DNA from: Owenia fusiformis | Lineage: Eukaryota > Annelida > Polychaeta > Sabellida > Oweniidae | DNA: 64,000 nt | NCBI GenBank assembly: GCA_903813345.2 | Contig: CAIIXF020000008.1 | Location: 14,556,822-14,620,821 of the forward strand | Reading direction: 5' to 3' | Shown here: piece after piece, positions 45,389-56,966 of the stretch | How the letters are laid out: each line of letters opens with the position of its first letter | Position numbering within the stretch: position 1 is the stretch's first letter | Position numbers and translations under genes: made by a program | The notes under the pieces: model-generated | The model's database searches: none | Told to the model about the DNA's origin: nothing | Seen by the model: the letters and a program-made list of their open reading frames with translations, nothing else

Positions 45389-47777
45389 ATGGATCATAAT
45401 ACATCAGGTACAAAGCAAGAGGTAAGTAATTAGTGCACACGTCATATCATGAACCGAGTTTTCTTACAGAGCTAGATCTCTAAAATATGTCAAACCTTCA
45501 AAATAAAAATTCATACATGTAACAGTTTACCATCAACTTGAAAAAAAATTGAGATTTGAGATAGCTAATCAAATACACACATATTATGCAGGTATGTATG
45601 TATCAAACTTTGAAAATCAAAAGATGTTAGTGATAGTTATGTATACATATTGTTGTATGATCTTGAATATATATTAGGAATGAATTTACATGTGCTTCAA
45701 AATGTGCAATTATAACTAATGATGTGTACAATATAAAGTGAACAATCATATAATAATTTCATATTTTTGTATATTTCAGTGTGATAAAAATATGGAGTCA
45801 TCTCAGTTGTTAAAGCGTTCAAGGAGTGTCCTATCTAAGCAGATATATCAAGAACTGAATAGAACAAACAAGGATCATACAGAAAAATCTGCCAAACTAC
45901 AACAAATGTATGACGTTCTTAAAACAGTCAAGCGCAGGAAAATGGAGAAAAATAACTCTACAATAACCCCTACATGGAATAACAATACTGTGGCCTCTTA
46001 TGTCAAATCATTAGATAATATTGGATTCTCATCTGTAGATCCAGTTGAATTCAAACAGAATGGCAGTGGAGATAGATTTCGTAAGCTTCCTGTCACTAAT
46101 TTCTCGTCAGTATGTGGTGATAGCGGATATGGAAGCAGCCTTTATAAATCGAGCATCAGTGGCAAGTCGGATTATGGCCATACTTCTGGTTATAAATCAG
46201 ATCTTACTTGTGGGCAAAAATCTGACTACGGTAGTGATACGTACAGTTCATCTGAGAATAAAACATCGCTAGAACAGACAGGATATATTGTTGGAAGCAG
46301 TAAGTCTGAAGCGCTTGATATACACACAGTATCAAGCAAACGAAAACGGTTCAAGAAAACTGCAGAAGCGTTAAAGGAATGTGGCCTGTTGGACATTACA
46401 AAGAGGACTTCTGCTCTTGTTAAGGAGCATGGAGGTACAGTTTCACAGGTTCAGAAACTTGCGAAAGATATGAAAGCCTTTGCTGAATCAGTGTTAAATG
46501 ATCCAAAAAATGCCCACTTGAAAGACATGTTGAGACACAATCTAAATAGCATCCGCACAGGTGATCCAAAAAAGCATGGTGTCAATGTGAGAAGTATTAA
46601 TACTGGTGTCAATGGTGAGACAAAAAGTGAGGTTGGTAATCATTTCAGTAGCAATTTAGATTCCCATCACCCAAGTAATTTAAATTTTACCTGTAGTTCT
46701 ACCAATCCCAAGAGAGTCCCTACAATTCACCAAGTGTCTTTAGGGTCTTACCATGGGGGCTATGAAAATGGTTGTAAGGATAGCCTTACTGTAGAGCCTA
46801 ATGTAAACAGTAGGCTGAAACGTGATCAAACAGAGCCAAGTCCTTTCAATCAAGGTCGTCTTGGAGATAAAACTACAAATAGTAGTATCCAAAGTGGATT
46901 TGCACATTCCGATGTAATTAATGATGATATCAAACTTGCAATTCATAATCAGTCTAAAACTGATCCATTTATATCAGATCACTTTGACTCAGATTCAGAC
47001 TTTCTGTTGCAATCAGACTCAGAAAATACATTAGTTACCCAATCAGGTTCAGAGTTTCCCTTATTTTCTGAACTTTCTCCTATATGTACTGAAGTGGAGT
47101 CTGAAAACTCCAGCTTATCAGCCTCTCCTGTCAAAGACTGTGCCCTGTCTGAGAAAAACTTTGGGTGTTCTTTACAAAAGATGCCAATACCCACCACACA
47201 AAGTGCAATATTTTCCTACAAAGGTATTACAGATTCAAAAAATCTTGTATCTAGCACAAACATGAGTCAGGATGTTTCTCCTCAAAGAACAAACATTCCT
47301 TTGTCAAGTAAAACCTCCAAAGAATCCATCCATGTGAAAGAAACCCAACCTCCCTATCAGTTCGCTAAGCCTTTTCAGAGATTTTCTGATCCAACTCAGA
47401 AACGAACCAGGCCTAAGTACTACTTTAAGAAAGGCCCTGATAATGTTCTCACTCTAACTAAATATCCAAGCTCAACTTCTAAGGAATCTGTGACAACTGT
47501 TAACCAGGCTAAAGAAGAGAATATTAAATGCATGCCCTCAAAGCAGAATGTACAATCTCATCCAAATTTAGCTGAACCCCAGCAACAGAATGTTGGTCCT
47601 TCCTTGGACTTTTTTAAAATGCTACCTGAAAAGGCAGATCTTGCTCCCGAAACTTGCCAAAAGTCTCCTCAAAATAACAGTCCTTCTCCTGGAAATTGTC
47701 ATCCAACACAAAACTTTTCTTTTCAAGACTACAGAACATCTCCTTTAAATGAGCATCTTTCTCATGATCATGGCTGA
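45389..47777 (+). CDS. CIPC-like protein (CLOCK-interacting pacemaker family), as annotated to first stop
   Basis: Coding exons are 45389-45421 (11 codons, GTAAGT donor, phase 0) and 45780-47777 (after a TTTCAG acceptor), giving 676 residues to TGA. A preceding exon (from about 45345) is 5' UTR. At residues about 195-265 the segment KRKRFKKTAEALKECGLLDI, then TKRTSALV and later AFAESVLND, aligns with the C-terminal domain of vertebrate CIPC (K-x2-RF-x2-T, GLL-x-IT-x2-T, then F about 20 residues on). An upstream DSGYGSS resembles CIPC's acidic Ser-rich DSGF motif. In vertebrates CIPC is a nuclear repressor of CLOCK-BMAL1. The rest is Ser-rich and low complexity. The same frame continues open past the TGA to 48368 (see next entry). 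The family call comes from recall, not from a search. Confidence 0.75.
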
Positions 47778-48368
47778 AGGTCTTCTGAACTTTCTCCTGA
47801 ACATTTCATTTCTTCTCAAAATGAAGTTCTTTCTTTTGGAGATTTCCAAGGATCTGTTCAAAATGGTGCGTGTTTGCCTGATTATTGTCAGACACCAAAT
47901 GCTGACGTTTCCATTGAAAAACCCCAAAGGTCTCCTGAAAATGTGCAATCTCCTGAACAGTATCCACATGCCATCTGTTCTCCTGAAAATGTTCAGATGT
48001 CTCTTCAAAATACCCATATATCTCCTGAACATTATGAAACTCCTCAAAATATCCTTATTTCTCCTGAAAATGTTCAGATGTCTCATCAAAATACCCACAC
48101 TTCTCCTGAATATAATGAAACTCCTCAAAATGTCCACCTTTCTCCTGAACATATTCAAATGTCTCCTCAAACTATCCACCTTTCTCCTGAACATATTCAA
48201 ATGTCTCCTCAAAACGTCCACCTTTGTCCTGAACATATTCAAATGTCTCCTCAAAATAACCACCTCTCTTCTGAACAAATTCAAATGTCCCCTCAAAATG
48301 ACCCTCTTTCTTCTGAACACTTTCAGATATCTCATCAAAATGTCCATCTTTCTCCTGAACATTTCTAA
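47778..48368 (+). pseudogene. In-frame continuation of the CIPC-like ORF: Ser-Pro-Glu/Gln repeat array
   Basis: Directly after the TGA (47775-47777) the same frame stays open for 196 codons to TAA-class stop at 48366-48368. It encodes repeats such as SPEHIQMSPQNVHL, about 14 residues (42 bp) per unit, degenerate on the left and regular at 48080-48300. The protein before the stop already has the same flavour (SPQNNSPSPGNC, SPLNEHLSHDHG), so the array reads as a severed C-terminus. A CGA to TGA change (GGCCGAAGG to GGCTGAAGG, a CpG transition) would explain it. Translational readthrough is the alternative; no CTAG context follows the stop. An overlapping hydrophobic frame is only a shadow. Confidence 0.6.
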
Positions 48369-49118
48369 TGTTGTGTTCTTAAGAAACAGAGGTTTCTTTC
48401 AAATTATGGAACCCCCCTCAAAAATACACATCATAAAGTCTAGCTTTCAATTAAGCCCGCCATTGATAGTTATTTTCTTTATTATAATCGGTTGCCAATT
48501 CTCATGACAAAGGTGACCTTCATTTTGTCAATCAACAGTCACCTCTGCTCCATATGCTGAAATGACATGTAATGATAAATAATACATATTAATGAATTTA
48601 CTTCATTGATTAATATATGAATAAATGTACTTCATTCTCAATGCAGGCTTTTGTGATCAAATGATTAAATAATTGTGTAAGCTGACAAGGGGATTCCAGC
48701 CTTGCATCAATTTATCTCCTTATCTATTTTCTGACCCTAAAGAGAGAACAGGAAAACATGAGGATTGTAGCACGACTTAAGGGAATCCCCATTGGATTAT
48801 TTTGATCAAACTATTGTGGTTGTTTGAAGGTTAACTTGTGACCCAGAACAGGCACATCTAAATATATATAGATATCTTTTATTGACTCTTTAGATGTCAT
48901 GACCTGACATATTAGTCATTACAAATGAAATTTCACAAAACTACACTACACTACACTAATATATACAATTTATACAAAAAAAACTGAAATAATACCATTT
49001 CAAGCTTAAAAATTGTATCATTGATCAAAACTGGGTCACATGTCATGAAAAATCAGGGAACAGTCTGTGTATATTCAACTTTATTATATCACTCTCATAT
49101 TCCCCATTCTCTTATTGG
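48369..49118. other. CIPC-like 3' UTR / intergenic
   Basis: AT-rich, with a CTACA microsatellite near 48940. No polyadenylation site could be assigned with confidence. Confidence 0.4.
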
Positions 49119-49321
49119 CAGGCCCGTAGCCAGGATTTGCCAAGGGGGGGTTCAGTTTTCAAAAATTTCCAGGGGGGGTTCACATTTGACAATTTTGGCC
49201 CAAATATGGCTAAAATCACTTAAGAAGTGCTCAAAATGGTGAAAAACTGCATGATTTTGAAAGAATTTTTGGCCAGGGGGGTTCGCCCGAACCCTGCGAA
49301 GCCCCCCTGGCTACGGGCCTA
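49119..49321. mobile_element. MITE with CAGGCCCGTAGCCAGG termini
   Basis: CAGGCCCGTAGCCAGG and CCTGGCTACGGGCCTA are inverted, followed inside by G-rich runs. TATTGG flanks both sides (49113-49118, 49322-49327). Confidence 0.85.
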
Positions 49322-50529
49322 TATTGGTCTATTCCTTACAACATGTACAAGTGGCAAAACATATCCACCAACGATATTGTTAAAAAGAATATATATCATA
49401 CTATTTTCGATGAATACCTGTTGCGCTTTCAATGACTCTGCAAGATGTACAGTATTTCCCTGTCTCTTTGGGGAATACACCTTGCCAAAGTCGTCATAAA
49501 ATGAACAGGTATTCACCTCAACAGTATGAAATTTTTGTAAAATATTTTCCGCTCACAGGTAATATCAAAAAGAAATTTATTTTGTTCAGTGAAGAAATAG
49601 AGGCTTCAACAAGTATTAATGTATTTATCAATGTTAAGCATGCGAATTGATATAGTAGGGGATGATAAGCTTGTAAGCAAGATACTGTGCTTCTACTTTT
49701 TGGCCAAATTGTTAAAGTTTGGCAAATTAAGTAGCTGTATAATTACAATGGAAATTAGTACCATAAGTACATGTAATATTGCAAGTTTGCCAAATTAAGT
49801 AGCCTCCAAATGTTCAAAACAGCAAATCTGCCAAAATTAGAAGCGCCAAATTAAATAGAAGTACAGTAATATAAAAATGTTTTTGTGAATACAACAGAAT
49901 GAAATATTTGTTTAATATCTATGCAATCACTTTTTTCTCAGGTACAAAAATATTCAATGGATGATGGTATAACATCAACAAACAATGTTTATTTGTCATC
50001 AATAGATTCTAACCTTTTTGTACCTGAAAAGTAAGGTTGATTGTCTAGATATCGATGAAATTATTCTAATTTATTTTCAGGCCTATTTTTGGGTCACCCT
50101 GTACATGATTTTGTTTTTAAAATTCCACTGTCGATGTTGTCATATATTTTTGATGTGTTCCTATTCCTTTTATGAAGGATGTCATTGTTTTTAGAAATCA
50201 TGACGTATTTTAAGTGCATTTGCTTTTTGGTTTATATTTGATTAGTGCTCTATTAAAACTTATATATAAATATAATACATTTTAATCTTTGATTATTGTG
50301 CTTACATGTTAAAAGATTAAGTGTTTTTGTGTTATCAATAAAATATATTTTTGTAGTGATACTTATGATACTATATACTCATATACAATCAAACCCATTG
50401 AATTTTGTGCCATCTGTTGACAGTCAAGAAGGAATCTGAATCTAGTGACATTTAATGGATTACAGTGCATCAGTGTTTCTGATTGGAGAAAAGCAGTATG
50501 TGCAGTGAAAACATTCCCTTATTGGATTT

Positions 50530-51120
50530 TATGTGGAAATTTGAACTTTGGCACTTTCAAAAGAGGTACATTTATACAAAATTCACCAATGATACTTATA
50601 TATTTTTAATCAACTATCAATTGTATATTACTCTTAAATAAATGATCAAGCATATTGAGTGCAGCTGTGACTGCAATATGAAGGGAAAATTGGGAATTTT
50701 CATTTTTTGATTTTTAGTCGCTCATGACACCCCTGGTGTCAATTTTAGCTCTGGCCTTGCCCAAGTCACGTCGTGTCCACGCGTATACCTGTCAATCAGT
50801 AAGGTTTCGCGATACCCCTGATAGCGTAGGTATTATGGAAATCTCGAAACCGTTGAATATCTCAGCATAATATCAGCGGAGATGTTTTGGATTGTACAAG
50901 GCGGTAATAATTCAAGATCAGATAAGTAAAAAATACCGACTTGGGCAAGGCTATTTTAGCTCTAACTCCACAAGAAAACAATGGTTTTTCAATTGGATGG
51001 TGACATATTGTTAGGAAACAATTTATCTTTGAAATAATATATATTAATACATGGCATGGTTTAAAATATCATATGGATTATTCATCTTTAAACTTAGGTA
51101 TTGTTTTTTGGCCCACCCTG
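50530..51120. mobile_element. Second copy of the CAGGGTGGGCC element, interrupted
   Basis: Shared with 14715-15073: TTTGAACTTTGGCACTTTCA, TCAATTGTATATTAC, ATACATGGCATGGTTTAA and the right end TTTTTTGGCCCACCCTGTAT. It is split by the 202-bp insertion at 50752-50953. Confidence 0.85.
50752..50953. mobile_element. MULE-like MITE (short copy) with 9-bp duplication
   Basis: TGGCCTTGCCCAAGTC and GACTTGGGCAAGGCTA are terminal inverted repeats. TTTTAGCTC is duplicated at 50743-50751 and 50954-50962. Confidence 0.9.
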
Positions 51121-51408
51121 TATATACTGGATTTCCTCATAATAAAGCCTTGGGTCTGCATGCTTAATTGCATCCTTGGTCCAAGGGTGCTTTACTCATT
51201 GAAAAATAAATGAAGCCTGGCTCTTTGATGAAGCATGGGTTATTGCATTGAATTACTTTTGTTATGTGTTAATTTTTAATAAAAAGCAGTGTGTCCTGTG
51301 TGAAAGTACTTTCAGGAAAAGGTTCCCTGGGAATTAATTTGTAAATTGAATCAATTAATATAATATTTATGATTTTGGAATAAATGTAATTTCAATAAAT
51401 GGGCCATA

Positions 51409-51645
51409 TGCATCAATATGTTCTGTTTTGACACACAGTTAACCCCTTTAAAGGAATAAGTGATTCCTTCAGGGTTTTTAAAGATCTCCATTATGGGTGA
51501 CCAAAATTAGCAGAAAGCAATGGATCGCATGAGTTTTCCCTATGGAAAAATAACATGGGAAATATTGTTTTCCACCTTATCTAAAATGAATCACTTATTC
51601 CTTTAAAGGGGTTAACTGTGTGTCAAAACACAACATATTGATGCA
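51409..51645. mobile_element. Foldback MITE with ~58-bp arms
   Basis: TGCATCAATATGTT ... CCCCTTTAAAGGAATAAGTG pairs with CACTTATTCCTTTAAAGGGG ... AACATATTGATGCA almost without mismatch. The loop is about 120 nt. Confidence 0.92.
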
Positions 51646-53270
51646 AGAAAAATGAAAAAAGCAGGGGTGGAAGGGGTTGAAAATCAGGAAAACATTTCAG
51701 AAAAAATATGTGGGTGGGTTGTTTGCATCTTCCCTGTCTCAAAGTCAAAATTTATCATCTCAAGGAGTGCTTTTCCTGGAGGTAATGCATTTGTCTAACA
51801 CATGCACCTGTTTAAATCCAGAGAAAATAGACAAAATTCAACATATGACTGTCCGAAATCTGTTGCGATACTTTCCCCCCTCCTTTGCATGGGACCCTTT
51901 AAAGTAGGACATTAATTGTGACCCAGTTTTATGGTCCAGAAAAATACTGAAATGATGATGATTCTGATATGAAGATGAAAGTCTAAAGTTTATTTTTATC
52001 TTGGTTTTAACAATCGATTGCTTTAGATTCTTAACTTTTAGCCCCTTTAAATTATTGGCACCATGAATATAGTGTTGTGATTGAAAAAGATATCTAAATA
52101 ACACAGCCAGAAAATAAAATCGATCCTTAAGCCTATATCAAGAAATGCTTGTATTAAATAGTAATACTCTAATCTAAAGCTGAACTGCACCAAATACAGG
52201 GTGTACATAAAGTCTCTTCACAATAGACTAGATGCGAGTAGAAATAATCTTGATTTACATCATTAAAAATTCAAACTTCAGTCAAACTGATACCATATTT
52301 GGAATATATATGTAAAATTACATCTAGAATTGTGACTTGGAAAAGAGTTTATCAACTTGAAAAATTTAATTTTCCTTGAAAATGTGACTTCTAGGTCGGG
52401 GAGATTCCCCATAGACCCCATGTTGTAAAAGTACAAAAAGTGAAATATCTTTTCTTGTGTTGGACAGATAATTTTTTCTTTTACTGGACATATTTTAATT
52501 TGTATAACTATCAGATACATACAGTAAGGGTAATATTAAAAGTGAACCACTAAAACTGATGATATTCAAGTTAAAGGGAATTTTGTAATACCCTGCCATG
52601 TTATTTCCCCCGAATCAGCCACCTGTTGGCGAAACTGGTAACTACCTACTCGCACCTGAGTAATTACAATACAGAATCTGTGTAAATAGACTTTAAGGTC
52701 TCCCTGAATAATGACCATGGCAGCTAAACAGAAGTCAAATTATTTTCTCTCAAATTGTATGAGCCATCCAATAATCATTAAACTGATTCACATTATTCCG
52801 ATTGTCTTAATTTTCTGTCCAAGCTGTCATGTTCACTTACGCAGTGTCAAAAACTATCCTATTTTGCATACAAAACATATCCTAGATTTTTTATCCGTTC
52901 TCGATACCATCTGAATCCAGAGAACATGTTTTATATGTCTCTGCTGAAGGATTCTCTAAATGGGTCCCGGTAATTCGGGAATTTAGTAAGGCGTGTTCGC
53001 TCATTTCGTGTAGTGTAAATTATGGTTCACAATAAACAGCCAATCGTATGCTCGCAATTATTCAGTAAATTATTGGCGGAAATTTTGTTTTGCGAAAATT
53101 TTCTAAAAGTTGTGTAAGATTTGAATTTAACCTTGTAATTCGACAGATGAAGTGACTTCTCTCGTTATTAAACCATCTACATGAACTAGTAAGTACAGTA
53201 ATTACAAAATAAACGAGACTGAAGTGATAACAAAGATATATCCTCAATAGACAAAATTCTAATTTTTTTC

Positions 53271-53289
53271 AGATAGATCTAGATCTATC
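53271..53289. repeat. 18-bp palindrome
   Basis: GATAGATCTAGATCTATC is perfectly self-complementary; no associated feature was seen. Confidence 0.7.
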
Positions 53290-53618
53290 CAAAATTATTT
53301 CACTTCCACTCCAACCAGTCTGGCCTATAGGCTATCATCTTGCTTCATCAAGCTTCGGACCTATCCTCAACGTAGTGATTGAGCGTGGGAACCGACGATG
53401 GTAGGTTATGAGCAAGGAAAATTGATAAGACATAAGCCATGGCTCATTTGAATGGTCTCTTTGTGCTTTTTAAGATAAACAAAAATCAGAATATTGAAAA
53501 AATCTATGATACTGCATGGGCTTTCAATATAAGGGTAGGCAACTTCCCACATTTCATACATAAGCATTGTCTTGGGGTTTCAAAATGGGAGAAGAAATGC
53601 TTCTTGTACACATTCCAA

Positions 53619-54673
53619 TAGCCTTGCCCAAGTCTGTCTCTTTTACTATCTTGATTTCTATTATGACCGCCTTGTACCAAACAGAAAGCCACGTGCTTTA
53701 CAGACTCAATGTTTATGTCGGTAAAATTTGAACAATCAATGACGGCCCTGCAGCGTTAGCTCATTATTATGCACGGTCAAAAACAAGTACACTTTTTACT
53801 TTTCGGCGGGACTTTTCACGAACAAATCTTGCATGAATTCATCATGAAAATACAAATATTTTATCAGATAAATATCAATCAGAGTTTAGTGGATGCCGGA
53901 GCATCGATCGGTAACCGGAGGTGAGAAGATTTCAGCAATAAACGAATATAACGATCGCTGAATTCAAATGAACATGTAGGCTGAGATTCAATCACTGATC
54001 GACGACTACATGACCCGCTACATTGGACGGTCTTGCATTTTCATCGCGAAATCAGTTTTAAATCTATTGCATGATTTAATTTATATTAATGACTCTTACA
54101 TTCCCTATGTACATTTAATTACATAATATATTGTAACTCTAAAGAAACGATCGATCAGATCATTGAATTTCAAGTTGTAGACGGGAAGATTGCTTTGCTT
54201 ATGCAGGTCAACCTGATAACGTTTTGATTGGTCAATCAGCCTGAGGTCACACGTCGTGTCCACGCGTATATCTGTCAATCAATAAGGTTTCGCGATACCC
54301 CTGATAGCGTACAGGGCTCTCACCAGTAAATATTTAGGGTGTCGGTGCTAACATCTTCAGAATAACCGTTCAGTCGTGATAAATCATATTTATGTTTTGT
54401 TTTATCCTTTTTACATGCTATTATTGTATATTCAGTCAAGTTTAGACTGTGGAAACAATCATGATTTGCCAATAGGGTGTGGAGGGAGCTAAATAGAGTG
54501 TGGTGCTGCGCCACAGTCTAAAAGCCTGACGAGAGCCCTGGCGTAGGTATTATCGAAATCTCGAAACCTTTGAATATCTCAGCATAATATCACTGGAGAT
54601 GTATTGGATTGCACAAGGCAGTAATAATTCAAGATCAGATAAGTAAAAAAAAATACAGACTTGGGCAAGGCTA
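53619..54673. mobile_element. MULE-like element (long copy) with 9-bp duplication
   Basis: TAGCCTTGCCCAAGTCTG and CAGACTTGGGCAAGGCTA are its ends. ACATTCCAA is duplicated at 53610-53618 and 54674-54682. Its right third matches the short copy at 50752-50953. No transposase ORF is visible. Confidence 0.9.
54312..54540. mobile_element. CAGGGCTCTC MITE nested in the MULE-like element
   Basis: CAGGGCTCTC and GAGAGCCCTG bound it, with GCGTA duplicated on both sides (54307-54311, 54541-54545). The short MULE-like copy preserves the empty site (GATAGCGTAGGTATTAT). The same family sits at 60889-61121. Confidence 0.93.
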
Positions 54674-55189
54674 ACATTCCAAGGAAAATCTTGTTCTGTG
54701 CTTTTCATGTATGGTATTTCTAACCCAAAAATAAAAACATGATTATCTGCATACATGTTGATAATTTAATAGGAAAATATGAAATTCATCATGATTATGG
54801 CAATAATGAAACTGAGCATTCCCCCACAAAATATATTTTTTCATTTGAATGCATTCTTGAATATTACCCACAATGCAACACTCGAAGAGAACATTTTGAT
54901 ACCTCTTTTCCTTATTGGTCTTTTTTGTTTACTTTTAGGTGAGATTAATCATGTTTAATGGTTTAATCATATTCAAAATTGTTTTTCCTTCAAGATGATG
55001 CAACATATACTTTAATCTAAATCCTTTTGAAATATTACCAAAAAAGGGAAGCATGGCACCGCTCATTTTGAAGTTGTCATGTTATAACACGGAGTTGCAT
55101 ACCCTCTATTGAATGCCCATGGATACTGTAAGACCCCTTTCCCCTTAGACTATATCCTATTTAGTATTTACATGTAGTCTGAATAAAGG

Positions 55190-55450
55190 GCAAAGGGGTG
55201 TAACGTCGAGACCATTTTGGGGAAATTTCGACATGTGGGGTAACTTCGACACCTTGTTGTTTATTTGTTCTAATTTCCGATCTCGGGGACGCCATGTTTT
55301 TTTCCCGCATGGATCAAGATCTCGTGAGATTTTAATTTTTCCAGAAATCAAACATGGCAGAAAACGGAAACTCTACTTCTAATACGTATGTGTCAAAGTT
55401 ACCCCGTCTCTTATGTAGACATTACCCCACACGTCGTTACCTATGGTAAT
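55190..55450. repeat. Imperfect inverted repeat around GGGGTAACTTCGACAC
   Basis: GTGGGGTAACTTCGACAC and GTGTCAAAGTTACCCC oppose each other about 150 bp apart, with further GTAACGTCGAGACC / GTAGACATTACCCC pairing outside. This is probably a worn MITE. Confidence 0.55.
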
Positions 55451-56120
55451 TCAAAATATTTGTTAACATAGGAAGTGCTATTCAAAATGGCTGATGGAGT
55501 GAATTAATTTGCATATTTGTTACTTCAACTAGCTTTATTTTCACTTGATAATATGCTGTGTTACTTTTTAACACTAGGCCTACTTAATTGAATTTTTGTA
55601 ATGTTTATTTTATTGAAGAAATGGTTCCTGTATTTGATAATTTTGTGCAAAAAAATTCACTGCAATTTCCACAGGACAGTAGACTAGTACATCATAACAG
55701 ATTGACTTCTAGTCAGTCTGTTGGATACATACTACCTTTCCTCTGGCCTAGTTCATTTCTTGTTTCTATAAATTGAAACTGCCCAGCCATCTTGGTACCT
55801 TTCTTATAACCAAACGTACACTGCATGAAAAACATGTCATTGTCAAATTCCTGGAGATATTTGGCAATTTTCTACTGACTTTTGAAAAATGCAATATTTT
55901 ACATTCCCCAATCATTACTTTGTCAAAATACCAAAAATTCATACAACATTCATTAGAAATCCTCGCAGAACAAATTTTGAGTTTTGTTAATAATAGTTCA
56001 CCACTCGTGAGTTTATGAATTGATCTCGCAATTTGCAAGCTGTCAAGTTTTGTGGCACTGGCATGAGACAAAAACCAATCATGTAATTTAGATGAAATCA
56101 CCACTGTGAGCTGAGACTAA

Positions 56121-56152
56121 GGTGATGACATTTTGCATGTTAAAGCCTTGTT
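56121..56152 (+). repeat. 3' remnant of dispersed family 2
   Basis: GGTGATGACATTTTGCATGT, TAAAGCCTTGTT matches the family 3' end; the 5' end is missing. Confidence 0.65.
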
Positions 56153-56499
56153 GTCATATAGTCAAGCGGAGCACTCAACGAATTGCTTATTTTTCGTATA
56201 TGATAATTTTTGGCACTATCTCAGTACATAACTATTTCTTACCTCAATCAATTCTAACATTTATTTCTAAAAGATCACAAAAGTTTTGACATTTTGAAAT
56301 TGCAGAGGTGCTCATCTGACTTTTTAACTAGGCAATTTCATCCGGTATTTCAACATAATTGGGAGGAGAGAATATATTTCCTACACTTTCCTTTTAAAGT
56401 AGGGGCAGTCTACCCCGGGTTATCTTTTTACTGTATCACCCTTTCCTGTATGGTTTCAAGAGCTCTCAAGCAATAGAAAATTTTCGAAATAAATTTCCA

Positions 56500-56679
56500 A
56501 GGAGGATTGACCCCCGGAATGCAACATCGATATTCTGTTCCATATATGGTATGATGACCTTTAACCTTAATTACACATGACAGGTTCCAGAAACATGTCA
56601 AGTGTAAATAAGGTTAGAGGACTCCATACCATATATGGGACAGAATATCGATGTTGCAGTCCCGGAGCTAATCCTCCTC
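56500..56679. mobile_element. Foldback MITE
   Basis: AGGAGGATTG...CATCGATATTCTGT...CCATATATGG pairs with the complementary series ending ATCCTCCT. Arms are about 55 bp. The GGAATGCAACAT core links it to the inner pair at 6533-6646. Confidence 0.88.
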
Positions 56680-56966
56680 GATAATTTTCTGAACACAAAA
56701 CTGAAAAAAATTGACTATCTGTGCATGTGACAACTTCAATGGAAAATGTGTTTGAGGGTTTTCTCTCAAAAAGAAGGTAAAAACTTTTTCTCAAAAATTA
56801 ATCTTGATTTTCTGCATTACACACATTCTTTTGGAAATGAGCATTGCAGTTGTTTAATAAAGAGAAAGTAGCCTGAAAATGTGTACTGTAAATGGAGTTG
56901 GTTAGACCTTTGTATATCTTTAATAATCGATATACATATAAACATCTGTGCTAGCTTTGACCCTTT

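Noticed and set aside
47749-48507. Hydrophobic ORF of 252 codons on the plus strand and an antisense Arg/Phe-rich ORF over the CIPC-like 3' end
   Set aside because: Both are alternative frames of the 42-bp coding minisatellite; the Ser-Pro-Glu frame is in phase with the upstream gene.
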